Source of the DNA: Smallanthus sonchifolius
Lineage: Eukaryota; Streptophyta; Magnoliopsida; Asterales; Asteraceae
Length of the DNA: 64,000 nucleotides
NCBI GenBank assembly: GCA_023525975.1
Contig: CM042023.1
Location: forward strand, 1 to 64,000
Direction: 5' to 3'
This document shows positions 1 to 9,727 of this stretch, piece after piece. The notes beneath the pieces are model-generated. The model was not told the origin of the DNA. It made no database searches and saw only the letters and a program-made list of their open reading frames with translations. Position numbers and translations under genes: made by a program. The stretch's first letter is position 1; each line of letters begins with the position of its first letter.

Positions 1-1907
1 AAGCCTGGGGTTTCGGATAGCCCTAAGGCTCCGGCTGAGGGTGCTCCGCTTTCCCAGTCGCCAGTTTGGGACAATAGCTTGACGACTTCGGTCTCTTATG
101 CGGACAGATGCAAGGGCAGCAGGGGTTCTGATGGTCCTGTGCTCCAATACGTTCCCCCCTTTATTTCCCCGGAAGGTAAGAGACGGGTTATTCTATCGGT
201 TGATGATCTTAAACTCTCAGCTCATGTGTATGCTTTGCATTTATACGGTTATTTCCTGGGCACATCTATAGACTATAAAGTGGTTAACGTCTGTCTTAAA
301 CGGTTGTGGAGAGACTTTGATTTAGTTGATATCTCAAAGAACTCATGTGGTTACTATTTTTTCAAATTTAGAAGTGAAAAGGGTCTTTCGGACGTGCTTG
401 AGAATGGCCCATGGATGGTCAATAATATTCCTCTTTTTCTTAACAAGTGGGAGCCGGGGATGTGTTTGGAAAAGGTGGAACCGGACTCAATTCCATTGTG
501 GGTTACCGTCCATAATATCCCGCTTGAGTTATGGACGGATAGGGGAATAAGTAAAATCATGAGTAGTCTAGGTAATCCGAGATTGATGGATAGAATCACT
601 CTTGACAGGTGTTCGAAACAGGCGGGAAAGTTAGGCTATGCGCGTGTCCTGGTGGATGTCCAAGCCTCTAGTAACCTGCCCTCGGAAATTGAAGTTGAAT
701 TCCCGGCGTTTGGTAACCGGCCTAGTCATATTGCTAATTTCCTAGTTACATACCAATGGAAGCCGGCGGTGTGTTCGTTGTGTAAAGTGTTTGGGCACTC
801 GTTTATGTTGTGCAAAAAACGGCCCATTATTTTGGAGGATTCCACCCCTGTCCCCCAGGCTGTTAACCATTCTGTCCCTGCTGGCCCATCAGTTTCAGGG
901 ACTATCCCGGGGCCTGTTAAGGCGGTTAAGCCACCTGCCATAGTCCCGGAAGAGGATGGTTTCACCATTGTTAACCGCAAGGGTAAAAATAAGGCGATTA
1001 AGTTACAGAGGAAAAAGAAACAGGTGGTTGTGAGGGCTAATGCTATCGGGCTGAAAGCTAATCAGAGGTTTTCTTCATCGAGTGGGGATTTGTCTAACAA
1101 AGAGGCTGGTCCAAATTGTGCTACTTAGAGGGTTCAGGTTTTGATTTTGTGAGGGCTGTCCATGGGACATCTGACAAGCCGAATAAGTCTCCTACCCAGG
1201 CCCCTATCACCTGCTCCCAGGCTGTTGGGTCTGCTTCTCGGGCAGCTAGTCGTCCTCCCCTCCATTCGGGTACTTCTATGGAGGTTGATCCCCCCCATGT
1301 ATGCTCTAATAACAGGTTTGCTGCTTTAAATGGTGTCTCGGAGCTAGACCCTTTTGACCAAAGTATTGGGACAGGTACTAACTTTGCTGAGTTGGACTTA
1401 CATGCGAGTATAAAACGTACTTCCCTTGTGGAGGCCGCTTCGGATCTATACCCGCATGAGCCGATTAATGAAGATGTTCCATCTGCATCTCAAGTCCAAT
1501 CGGATATGTTTGAGCAGGCTGCTGAGCATTGCCACCCTGAAACAGAGAATCTAGTGTGCCAAGTCAACCGTGAACACATCGAAGGGGCCCGTCTCCTCCC
1601 TGCTTCGATATTGGCTACTCCGAGCCCGAGCGGTATTCATACTAATGAAGGAGGGAGAACTTATGGCATCTCCGAAGCCCAAAGGAAAGCTATTGCGGAT
1701 AGGCTGTCGGTATCTAGTAGTATTTGTGGTGAGGAGACGGTAAATTGGTGCCCGGGGGAATGGGATTATTTTAATGACTTATGCATTTCGTTGGGTTTGG
1801 ATCCAGATTATTGCATTGAAGATGTGGAGTCGGATACGGAGAACGGGACGGCTAAATTTTTTTCGGACTTGTGGAAGTCGGTGTGCCCGAAATCCATCCA
1901 TAAGTAA
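1..1907 (+). pseudogene. LINE ORF1 (DUF4283-like, CCHC), frameshifted, 5' partial
   Basis: The frame is open from base 1, so the start lies outside the window. It encodes a Gag-like RNA-binding protein. The DUF4283-like core includes GPWMVNNIPLFLNKWEPG and VTVHNIPLELWT (about 400-545). One knuckle of form CX2CX4HX4C (CSLCKVFGHSFMLC) lies near 773-815. The first frame stops at 1126-1128; similarity to T3 ORF1 continues in another frame from about 1116 to the TAA at 1905-1907, so a single frameshift lies near 1116-1128. The C-terminus carries the conserved YGIS-AQ and W-PGEWDYF motifs and an acidic VESDTENGTA block. In ordinary plant L1 elements such proteins bind the element RNA. Confidence 0.85.
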
Positions 1908-1909
1908 TC

Positions 1910-2662
1910 ATGTTAGTCCCTTTCTTTTTGCTCGGTGTTCTCTGTTCGGGAGTTAGAGGTGGTGTGTCCTTCATAACGGGGTTTTTCTATTTTATGGGTT
2001 TTGGTTTTTCTCCTAATTTACCTAATTTAACAAATCCAATGTTGATGGGTGGGAGTTGTCTATTTACCAGCAGTAATGTCATGGCGAGGGCGGTTCAAGT
2101 GAGCCTAGTTTGGCTGTATAGTTGTAATCTGGGGTGTGGTTTTTTAGCCGTTTGGGATAAGGGCTGGTTGCCGAGGGATATGAACCCAACTTGGATTCTT
2201 TCTTGGCTATTTCGATTTGACTTGCTATTGGTTCCTGGGTGTTACGTTTTATTAATATATGGGGGCAGTGACCAATTTAGTCCGGAGCTTGTTTTTGGAT
2301 GGTGGATGTTGAAGCTTGGGATGTCAACTGCCCATTTTGATGGCCCTACCAATGGGTGTTGCGTTAATTATTATGTTAGTTTGTTTTGGTTTTTTGATTG
2401 TATCAATTGTAACTCTAAGTGGTCCTGTAATTTCTTTTGCGACGGGATGCTGTTTGTCGGCTCGGTTTGAATGTTAGGGGTAGGTTTTGATATAGGGATT
2501 GGTAAGGATACCAACCCAACTAAATTTACTACGTCTAGTAAGTTAGTTGGTATGGTATGGTTCCTTTGGGATTGGGTGTGGGTGCACCCGTTTGTTAATT
2601 TGTATGCGATAGTGATGGGTGGCCCTATACGGGTTTTGTATGAGGCTAGCCAGAGTCCCTGA
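1910..2662 (+). pseudogene. ORFX of T1: unknown frame in the ORF2 position
   Basis: I do not recognise this protein. The ATG lies two bases after the ORF1 stop (TAATCATG). The frame is open to a TGA at 2468-2470 where the other copies have TGT (Cys), then continues in the same frame to the TAG-side stop at 2662. The first 40 residues are hydrophobic and closely match T3. The C-terminal part carries the signature shared by all class S copies: GSV, then GKDT-PT, then LVG-VWF. Differences from the other copies in this block are mostly synonymous and its length is constant. It could be a 3' UTR with a chance frame, but the third-position pattern favours protein. Confidence 0.5.
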
Positions 2663-2695
2663 CTAGTCCTCTTGGGTTTTTCTGTTTGCTGTCCG

Positions 2696-2726
2696 CCCCT
2701 CCTTTGGTAAAATGTCCAGGGAGGGG
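2696..2726 (+). promoter_or_regulatory. 3' hairpin of class S LINE (T1)
   Basis: CCCCTCC (2696-2702) pairs with GGAGGGG (2720-2726); an inner TGG/CCA pair closes a TAAAATGT loop. The stem can extend outward by further pairs. It lies about 65 bases before the poly(A) and recurs in T3, T5, T6 and T9 with the same loop. A role as recognition element for the reverse transcriptase is inferred from its position. Confidence 0.6.
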
Positions 2727-2799
2727 TGGATGAGCGTGTCTGTATTCTTTATTCTTGTTCTATTTTCCGGGGCTCTGCCTCTTTATCCAAAAAAAAAAA

Positions 2800-2837
2800 T
2801 CCTAACCCTTAAACCCTAAACCCTAAACCCTAACCCC
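2800..2837. repeat. Telomere-like CCCTAAA tract between T1 and T2
   Basis: About five copies of CCCTAAA, with some CCCTAA and CCCCTAA variants, directly follow the T1 poly(A) and precede the T2 scrap. Confidence 0.85.
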
Positions 2838-2938
2838 TTTGTCTCCTTCTTGGCTGCTAGTCTCCTCTTTCTTGTACGTAATTATTTTTTATCAATAAAA
2901 TTTACCTAGGGTACCGTCCCCTTTCCCCAAAAAAAAAA
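2838..2938 (+). mobile_element. LINE T2: 3' scrap of a class A2 element
   Basis: About 90 bases match the 3' ends of T7, T10 and T11: TTGGCTGCTAG, an AATAAAATTTACC stretch, then the GGGTACCGTCCCC hairpin and 10 A (2929-2938). Everything upstream is missing. It has telomere-like repeats on both sides, as expected of reverse transcription that primed at a telomere repeat and stopped early. Confidence 0.8.
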
Positions 2939-2999
2939 CCTCTAACCCCTAAACCCCTAACCCTTAAACCCTAAACCCTAGCCCTAAACCCTAAACCTT
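2939..2999. repeat. Telomere-like tract between T2 and T3
   Basis: Eight or so degenerate units (CCCTAAA, CCCCTAA, CCCTTAAA) join the T2 poly(A) to the 5' end of T3. Confidence 0.85.
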
Positions 3000-3104
3000 G
3001 AAAAATCATTTGCAAGATTTTTTTCTCTCTCTAACCTTCTCTCTCTAAAATTTTCTCTCGTTTTTTCCTCATCCGATTTCTACTTGCCCCCTTATTTCCT
3101 AGTC

Positions 3105-5537
3105 ATGATTCCATCCGGTGGTCATATCCCACCGTCAAAACAACCGCCTGACCCCAATTTGGAGGTTTCATCCGTCTCTCCTTCCGCTGTTACCCCAAAT
3201 ATTGAGGGTTCCCCCCATGGGAGTGAGGTTCGCACGTCGTCTTTGCCCCCTTCAGCGGCTGCTGGCGCTGGAAAGTCGTCCCCTTTGACGAATGGGGTCC
3301 AAAATCGTGCTTCTCCATACGACCGAAGCTCTAGTGGCGGTGCTACCAGAAGAAAGGGAAACCGTTTGCTCCGACGAGAGAATCCCCAAAGTAAGTATTC
3401 CCCCTTATTGTCCGACCTTCGGGTTGCTGAGTTCATCCAGGAAACGGCTTCGATTGGAGCGCAGGAGCTACCGCTATCTATGCGGGTCCCTATATCTCCT
3501 AATTCGGAGATTGCCTTAAACGCCCTTGTCGGTTCAGAGGTGGAGCCAGAAATTCCGAGGTCGATGAGACCCATGGATATTGAAATGTCTACGCAAGAGG
3601 AAATCCCCAAATTTTCTTCCGTTGGTATCGCATCTGGGGGTTCGAGTAGCCCGATTGCTACTGTTGAGGGTGCTCAGCCTTCTCAGCCGAAAGTTTGGTC
3701 CGATGGCTTGACGAATTCGGTCTCGTATGCGGACAGGTGTAAGGGCTTCAAGGGTTCTGAAGGCCCTAAACTCCAATACGTCCCCCCATTTATTTCTCCG
3801 GAAGGTAAAAGACGGGTCATTCTTTCGGTTGATGATCTTAAACTCTCTGCTCATGTGTATGCTTTGCATTTATTCGGGTATTTTTTGGGCACTTCTATGG
3901 ACTATAAGGTAGTTAACGGGTGTCTTAAACGGTTGTGGAGAGATTTTGATTTAGTTGATATCTCGAAGAATTCGTGTGGTTACTATTTTTTCAAATTTAG
4001 AAGTGAAAAGGGTCTTTCGGATGTGCTTGAGAATGGCCCGTGGATGGTCAATAATATCCCTCTTTTCCTTAACAAGTGGGAGCCGGGGATGTGTTTGGAA
4101 AAGGTGGAACCGGACACCATTCCGCTGTGGGTTACCGTCCATAATGTCCCTCTTGAGTTATGGACGGATAGGGGAATAAGTAAAATCATGAGTAGTCTAG
4201 GCAATCCGAGATTGATGGATAGAATCACTCTTGAGAGATGTACGAAACAGGCGGGAAAGATAGGCTATGCGCGTGTTTTGGTGGATGTCCAAGCCTCTAG
4301 TAATCTGCCTTCGGAAATTGAAGTGGAATTCCCGGCGTTTGGTAACTGCCCTAGTCGTATTACTAAATTCCTAGTTACTTACCAATGGAAGCCAACGGTG
4401 TGTTCGTTTTGTAAACTGTTTGGGCACTCGCTTTTGATGTGCAAAAAACGACCCATTAATGTGGAAGACCCCATCCCTGCCCCCCAGGCTGTTATGCAGT
4501 CTGCCCCTGCTGGTCCGTCTATTTCAGGGTCTATACCAGGACCTGTAAAGGTGGTTAATCCCCCTGCCTTAGTCCCGGAAGAGGATGGGTTCACTTTGGT
4601 AAACTGCAAGGGTAAAAATAAGACTATTAAGCTTCAAAGGAAAAAGAAACCGGTGGTTGTGAGGGCTAATGCTATCGGGCTGAAGGCTAATCAGAGGGAT
4701 TCCTCTTTACATGTGAATCTATCTAACCAAGTGGGTGGTCAGACTTGCTCCAAAGTTCCGGGTTCGGGTTTTTATTTTGCTAGGGCTGTTCAAGGGACTA
4801 GTGTCAAGCCGGTAAAGCCTCCCTTACAGGCCCCTAATACCAGCCCCAAGTCTGCTGGGCCAGCGTCTCGGTCTGTTAGTCGCCATCCTCATTCTTCCGG
4901 TTCATCCATGGAGGTTGATTCCCCCCAAGGCTGCTCTATTAACCGGTTTGCTGTTTTGAATGATGTCTCGGAGCTGGACACTCTTGACCAAAGTGTTGGG
5001 ACAGGTACTAAGTTTACTGAGTTGGACATTCAAGCGAGCTTAAAGCGTTCTTCCCTGGTGGAGGCCTGTTCGGATCTTTACCCGCATGAATCGATCATGG
5101 AAGATGTTAATCCCACTGCCCAGTTTCAATCTGATGTGGAGGAACAAGCTGCAGAGAAACGTATTCCTGAAATAGAAAACTTATTTTGCCAAGTCAACCG
5201 TGAGCACATTGATGGGACCCGTCTTCTCCCCTCGTCGATATTGTCTAGTCCAAACCCGGGCGGACTGCATTCTCATGAAGGAGGGAGAACTTATGGCATA
5301 TCCGAAAGTCAGAGGATAGCTATTGCGGATAGGCTATCGGTTTCAACTAGTATCTGTAGTGAGGAAACTGTTAATTGGTGCCCGGGGGAATGGGATTACT
5401 TTAATGACCTATGCATTTCGTTGGGTCTGGATACGGATTATTGCATAGAGGATGTGGATTCGGATACGGAGAATGGGACGGCACAATTCATATCGCACCT
5501 GTTGAAGTCGGGGTGCCCGAAACCCAACCGTAGGTGA
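3105..5537 (+). CDS. LINE ORF1 protein (DUF4283-like, CCHC knuckle), intact
   Basis: This 810-residue frame is uninterrupted, the only intact class S ORF1 here. The frame is open further upstream, but 3105 is the first ATG. Residues 1-220 are low in complexity, rich in Pro and Ser. The DUF4283-like core spans about 240-380 (GPWMVNNIPLFLNKWEPG, VTVHNVPLELWT). A CX2CX4HX4C knuckle lies at about 432-446 (CSFCKLFGHSLLMC), followed by a basic stretch (LQRKKKPVVV). The C-terminal 90 residues contain YGISESQ, W-PGEWDYF and an acidic DVDSDTENGTA block found in every class S ORF1. By family it should bind its own RNA and form the ribonucleoprotein; a telomere-homing role is only inferred from context. 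Confidence 0.85.
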   Translation: MIPSGGHIPPSKQPPDPNLEVSSVSPSAVTPNIEGSPHGSEVRTSSLPPSAAAGAGKSSPLTNGVQNRASPYDRSSSGGATRRKGNRLLRRENPQSKYSPLLSDLRVAEFIQETASIGAQELPLSMRVPISPNSEIALNALVGSEVEPEIPRSMRPMDIEMSTQEEIPKFSSVGIASGGSSSPIATVEGAQPSQPKVWSDGLTNSVSYADRCKGFKGSEGPKLQYVPPFISPEGKRRVILSVDDLKLSAHVYALHLFGYFLGTSMDYKVVNGCLKRLWRDFDLVDISKNSCGYYFFKFRSEKGLSDVLENGPWMVNNIPLFLNKWEPGMCLEKVEPDTIPLWVTVHNVPLELWTDRGISKIMSSLGNPRLMDRITLERCTKQAGKIGYARVLVDVQASSNLPSEIEVEFPAFGNCPSRITKFLVTYQWKPTVCSFCKLFGHSLLMCKKRPINVEDPIPAPQAVMQSAPAGPSISGSIPGPVKVVNPPALVPEEDGFTLVNCKGKNKTIKLQRKKKPVVVRANAIGLKANQRDSSLHVNLSNQVGGQTCSKVPGSGFYFARAVQGTSVKPVKPPLQAPNTSPKSAGPASRSVSRHPHSSGSSMEVDSPQGCSINRFAVLNDVSELDTLDQSVGTGTKFTELDIQASLKRSSLVEACSDLYPHESIMEDVNPTAQFQSDVEEQAAEKRIPEIENLFCQVNREHIDGTRLLPSSILSSPNPGGLHSHEGGRTYGISESQRIAIADRLSVSTSICSEETVNWCPGEWDYFNDLCISLGLDTDYCIEDVDSDTENGTAQFISHLLKSGCPKPNRR

Positions 5538-5539
5538 TC

Positions 5540-6575
5540 ATGTTAGTCCTTTTTTTGCTCGGTATTTTTTGTTCGGGTGTTAGTGGTCGTGAGTATTTCA
5601 TCACGGGGTTGTTTTATTTTATGGGTTTTGGTTTTTCTCCTAATTTATCTAGCACTTTGTCGCTGGGTTGGAGATGTTTCGTTCCCAACATATATTTTCT
5701 GTTGATCTGTAAGTTGGTCAAGAGGAAGTATTTTGTTTGCAGAGGGGGGGATTTTGTCATGATAGTGGGCTTTCTGGTTTGGATTTTTCGGATGAGCAGA
5801 TGGCCCAATGGCAGTTCTAATTGCATCGAGGGTCATTGGCTCAATAGGATCTCGAGTCTCCGGAATGATAAAATGAGTGATGGGGTTTTTATTCATATAT
5901 GTGGGAGCTATTGTCTTAACAGGGAGGGGTTTTTATTAATTTTTGTGGGCTGTATATTTTGGCATGCTCGAATGGGTATTGGACCCATGTGTGGTACTCA
6001 ATTCAGCGATGGTCAATGGCCCAATAAAGTCTCGGGAATCCATAAGGATAATTTGAGTTATGGGCAGGTGGTTGTTCCTTGTGTTAGTCAAAATGGCCCA
6101 CTTAGAATTAAGGTTTTTTGGGCCTGTGCGAGCCCATCAGTCGGCCCAGCAGGTTAAAGGCTTCCTCTCTTAGGAGTTTCAGCCCATATCTCGCTCTCCT
6201 GCCCAGATTGAAGGCCCAAAATGTGGGTTAGACATTGGCACTTGTATTAATGTGTTTTGTTTTAACCTTAGTAAAATTTGTATGTCTAAATTTCCATGTA
6301 ACAGTTTTTGTAACCGTCTGCCTATTTTAGGCTCGGTTTGTATGTTTGGGAATCAAATCCATAGGGGGTTTGGGAAGGATACTACCCCAACTATTATTAC
6401 TTGTCCTAGTAATCTAGTTGGGAGGGTATGGTTTCTGTGGGACGGGGAGTTTGTGCCCCTTTGTGATAGTTGCATTACTAGGTGGGTGGTTTTGAGCACG
6501 GGTGTTCGGGTTTTTAGCTTAGTTTGGGTTTGCTCTCTTGGGCTTTGTACTGGGCTTGTCAGTATCCCTGACTAG
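5540..6575 (+). pseudogene. ORFX of T3, frameshifted
   Basis: The function is unknown. The start ATG comes two bases after the ORF1 TGA (TGATCATG). The first segment (5540-6157) begins with a hydrophobic stretch nearly identical to T1 (FYFMGFGFSPNL). A frameshift lies between about 6120 and 6250; the second segment (to 6575) carries CNSFCNRLP, GSVCM, GKDTTPT and NLVGRVWF and ends GLVSIPD-stop at the same place as the other copies. Synonymous differences from T6 and T9 in this block favour a real protein. Confidence 0.5.
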
Positions 6576-6603
6576 TTCCTTGGGTGTTTTTATTTGCTGT
6601 CTC

Positions 6604-6634
6604 CCCCTCCTTTGGTAAAATGTCCAGGGTGGGG
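6604..6634 (+). promoter_or_regulatory. 3' hairpin of class S LINE (T3)
   Basis: CCCCTCC pairs with GGTGGGG (one mismatch) around the conserved TTTGGTAAAATGTCCA segment, at the same distance from the poly(A) as in T1. Confidence 0.55.
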
Positions 6635-6707
6635 AGGATGAGCGGGTCTGTATTCTTTTATTCGTGTTATATTTTTCGGGGCTCTACCCCTTTATCCAAA
6701 AAAAAAA

Positions 6708-7652
6708 CCCTAAACCCTAAACCCCTAAACCCTAAACCCTTAAACCCTAACCCCAAACCCCAAACCCCTAACCCCTAAACCCCTAAACCCCAACCCCTAA
6801 ACCCCAACCCCTACCCCCAACCCCTAACCCCCAACCCCTAAACCCTAAACTCTAAACCCTAACCCCTAAACCCCTAACCTCTAACCCCCTAAACCCATAA
6901 AACCCTAAACCCCTAAAACCCTAAACCCCTACCCGAACCCCAAAACCCCAAAACCCCAAACCCCAAACCCCCAACCCCCAAACCCCAACCCCCAACCCCC
7001 CAAGCCCCCAACCCTCCTACCCCTTACCCCCTAACCCCCCTAACCCCTAACCCCTACCCCCTACCCCCTACCCCCCAACCCCTAACCCCAAACCCCTAAC
7101 CCCTACCCCCTACCCCAACCCCCCAAACCCCCCAACCCCCCAACCCCAAACCCCAAACCCCCAAACCCCAAACCCCAACCCCCAACCCCCCAAGCCCCCA
7201 ACCCCCTACCCCCTACCCCCTAACCCCTAACCCCTAACCCCAACCCCTAACCCCTAACCCCAAACCCCAAACCCCTAACCCCTACCCCCTACCCCCTACC
7301 CCCAACCGCCCAAACCCCCCAACCCCCAAACCCCCAACCCCAAACCCCAAAACCCTAAACCCCTAACCCCATAACCCCCAAACCCCCAAACCCCCAACCC
7401 TAAACCCCCAACCCCCAACCCTCAACCCTAAACCCTAACCCCTAACCCCCTAACACCCAAACCCCAAAAACCCCTTACCCCCTACCCCCTTACCCCCTAA
7501 CCCCCTACCCCCCCAACCCCCAACCCCCAAACCCCAAACCACCAACCCCAAACCCCCAACCCCAAAACCCCCAACCCCAAAACCCTAAAACCCAAAAACC
7601 CTAAAACCCTAAACCCTAAACCCCTAACCCTAAACCCCTAACCCTAAACCCT
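6708..7652. repeat. Degenerate telomere-like array, about 945 bp
   Basis: The tract begins with canonical CCCTAAA next to the T3 poly(A), drifts into CCCCTAA, CCCCAAA, CCCCCAA and CCCCTACCC variants in the middle, and returns to CCCTAAA and CCCTAAAA next to T4. All units keep the C-rich strand on +. There is no gene here. It may be an old interstitial telomere block, or partly a product of read error in a low-complexity tract. Confidence 0.85.
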
Positions 7653-7699
7653 CTCCGTTCAAGCCCGTATCAGGGGTGCCTCCATCCGAAGGAAATGGG

Positions 7700-9727
7700 A
7701 TGGGGGGTATTGTAGTCCCTGTTAGCTCCCAATATCAGTCTAACTCGATAGGTATTGAGCCTAACTTGGTGGATGTTAATCAATCCGAAGCCAGAAATGT
7801 GCTCCTTGATTCTGTTTCCCCTGTCCAATCTGCCAATCCCCTGTTAGTAGCTCCTGTGAATCCTGACCCATTTGAAATTAACAAGAACAGAAGCCATACC
7901 CCAAATGTGTGGAACAACAACAGGGTAAACCGCTTATCGTTTGCCTACCAAATCAAAATTAATAATGAGCAGGAGGATACTAAATTGGAGTATATCCCCC
8001 CGGTTGCCTCGCCGAATGGAGGGAAACGGGTTGTCATATCTGCCGAAGACCTCAGGTTATCAGCTAAAACTTTCTCTTTGCACTTATATGGCTATTTTTT
8101 AGGCACTTCCATGGATTTCAAAGTAGTAAATGAGAGCCTTAGAAGGCTGTGGAGATCATATGACCTGGATGAAATCTCTAAAAGCACGGTGGGGTACTAT
8201 TACTTTAAGTTTAAGAGTGAAAGGGGTCTCAATGAAGCTCTAGGAAATGGTCCCTGGATGGTCAATAACATTCCCATTTTTCTGAATAAATGGGAACCTG
8301 GGGTCTGTCTTGAAAGGATTGAGCCGGCTGTCATTCCCCTTTGGGTTACAGTGAATAATGTCCCTCTGGAGTTATGGACGGGTAGAGGGCTTAGTAAGAT
8401 CATGAGTGGTATTGGCTACCCCCTCATAATGGATAGAATCACTAAAGAAAGGTGTGAAAAACATAAAGGTAAAATAGGCTATGCTCGGGTCCTAGTGGAT
8501 GTTAAGGCTGAAAGTAACCTCCCGGACTCTATTGAACTTGAGTTTCCAGCAGTTCATCTTAGGCCTGCTCGTGTGGTCAACCTAAACGTCTCGTACCAAT
8601 GGAAGCCTGCAGTCTGTGACCATTGTAAGGTGTTTGGTCATTCTCTTAGACTTTGCAAAAAACAACCCATTCCGACAACAGTTCTAGCCGGGAAAAATGT
8701 CCCAACCTCAGTTCATCAAGAAACTAATCTAGAGTGTCCCCATCCTAATGACGAGGTTAAATCCCCAGGTGAGGAAGGTTTTGTGATGGTATCCAGGAAA
8801 CATAGACGTCCAAAAGTGAAAATCATGAATAATTCTAATGGCCAAATCAGAGGTAAGAAAGTTGTTAATAACAAAGGCCCCAAGTTAGGGGATAAGCAAT
8901 ATGAAACAGGCCCAAGGTCCAGTAGTGAACCAATTATCCAAAAGAAAATGGGAGAATTGCACCAGCAGTTTAAAAAAACCAAAATGCCTTCCCACAGAGC
9001 TCTAAATGATGGTACTAATAGCCACAAAAAACCCCTTCAACCCAATATTTCTAAACGAAAACCAAACCCCAACTTATCCCCGCCATCTATTTCCCAACCC
9101 AGTCCCAATAATCATGCCCAGTCTAAGACTGCTGGAAAGAACCTCACTGCCCATAATTTTCAGCCTATGAGTATCCAGTCCCCTGTTCCCAGAAATGTAG
9201 GGTCCGTCATTCCCACTAGTAACCCCTTTGATGTTTTGGATGTGGATATGTCTGATGCTGACAAAGGTGTTGCTGCAACCCCGGATGGAGGGGATTTGAG
9301 GGGGGTTGATAAGTTCTATGAGTTATCCTCGGATTCTATTGCTACAGTTCTAAATTTCAACCCGTCGAAGCTCACTGTCCCGAGAATCCATGACCTGCCC
9401 CCGGTCCAGGATGACCCTGATACTATGGAGGAAATGGGTGAGGAGGATGTCCCGGATTTTAACATCACAAATGCTCAAAAAAAGGCCATTTGCAACAGTT
9501 TGATAAAGTATGGAGCTGTTAAAGCTGATGTCCAAGCTAATTGGGAACATGGGGAGTGGGAGTTTTTCCACTACCAAGTGAAACAGTTGAATATAGACCC
9601 TGATACGTGTGTTGAAGATGTGGATTCGGACTCAAATGAAACTGCTCAGTTCTTTAAGTTCCAAATGCAGCAAGGTGCTCCTGGAAGCTCAGTGACCCAG
9701 GCCCACCCCCAAACCAAATTAGTTTAA
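7700..9727 (+). CDS. LINE ORF1 protein of T4, probably missing its N-terminus
   Basis: The first ATG is at 7700, but the frame is open back to the telomere junction at 7653, so the natural N-terminus is likely lost. The product is about 675 residues. The DUF4283-like core lies near 100-230 (GPWMVNNIPIFLNKWEPG, VTVNNVPLELWT). The knuckle CDHCKVFGHSLRLC is at about 305-320. A long Pro, Asn and Lys rich linker follows. The C-terminal module (NITNAQKKAI, W-HGEWEFF, DVDSDSNETAQFF) matches the class S ORF1 C-terminus. The TAA is followed with no gap by the ATG of ORF2. Confidence 0.8.
   Translation: MGGIVVPVSSQYQSNSIGIEPNLVDVNQSEARNVLLDSVSPVQSANPLLVAPVNPDPFEINKNRSHTPNVWNNNRVNRLSFAYQIKINNEQEDTKLEYIPPVASPNGGKRVVISAEDLRLSAKTFSLHLYGYFLGTSMDFKVVNESLRRLWRSYDLDEISKSTVGYYYFKFKSERGLNEALGNGPWMVNNIPIFLNKWEPGVCLERIEPAVIPLWVTVNNVPLELWTGRGLSKIMSGIGYPLIMDRITKERCEKHKGKIGYARVLVDVKAESNLPDSIELEFPAVHLRPARVVNLNVSYQWKPAVCDHCKVFGHSLRLCKKQPIPTTVLAGKNVPTSVHQETNLECPHPNDEVKSPGEEGFVMVSRKHRRPKVKIMNNSNGQIRGKKVVNNKGPKLGDKQYETGPRSSSEPIIQKKMGELHQQFKKTKMPSHRALNDGTNSHKKPLQPNISKRKPNPNLSPPSISQPSPNNHAQSKTAGKNLTAHNFQPMSIQSPVPRNVGSVIPTSNPFDVLDVDMSDADKGVAATPDGGDLRGVDKFYELSSDSIATVLNFNPSKLTVPRIHDLPPVQDDPDTMEEMGEEDVPDFNITNAQKKAICNSLIKYGAVKADVQANWEHGEWEFFHYQVKQLNIDPDTCVEDVDSDSNETAQFFKFQMQQGAPGSSVTQAHPQTKLV

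Larger units (their letters stand above)
1..2799 (+). mobile_element. LINE T1, class S (ORF1 plus ORFX, no RT), left part missing
   Basis: This non-LTR element is cut by the left window edge. It holds most of ORF1 (to 1907), the unknown downstream frame ORFX (1910-2662) and a 3' tail with a hairpin (2696-2726) ending TTTATCC followed by 11 A (2789-2799). Degenerate CCCTAAA repeats follow at once. The tail aligns with the ends of T3, T5, T6 and T9. There is no endonuclease or reverse transcriptase between ORF1 and the poly(A), so the copy is non-autonomous. The neighbouring T3 is its closest relative in the window. Confidence 0.85.
3000..6707 (+). mobile_element. LINE T3, class S, complete
   Basis: This is the best-preserved class S copy. 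The 5' end (GAAAAATCATTTGC, then a T-rich and CT-rich leader) resembles the TGGATTTTCATTTGTG start of T6, T8 and T9. It carries an intact ORF1 (3105-5537), a frameshifted ORFX (5540-6575), a 3' hairpin (6604-6634) and a poly(A) at 6698-6707. It is flanked by telomere-like repeats on both sides. No ORF2 remnant was seen. Confidence 0.85.

Noticed and set aside
6584..6778. A short frame running into the telomere array (NPKPLNPKPLN)
   Set aside because: It is read-through of T3 tail and CCCTAAA repeats with no coding character.
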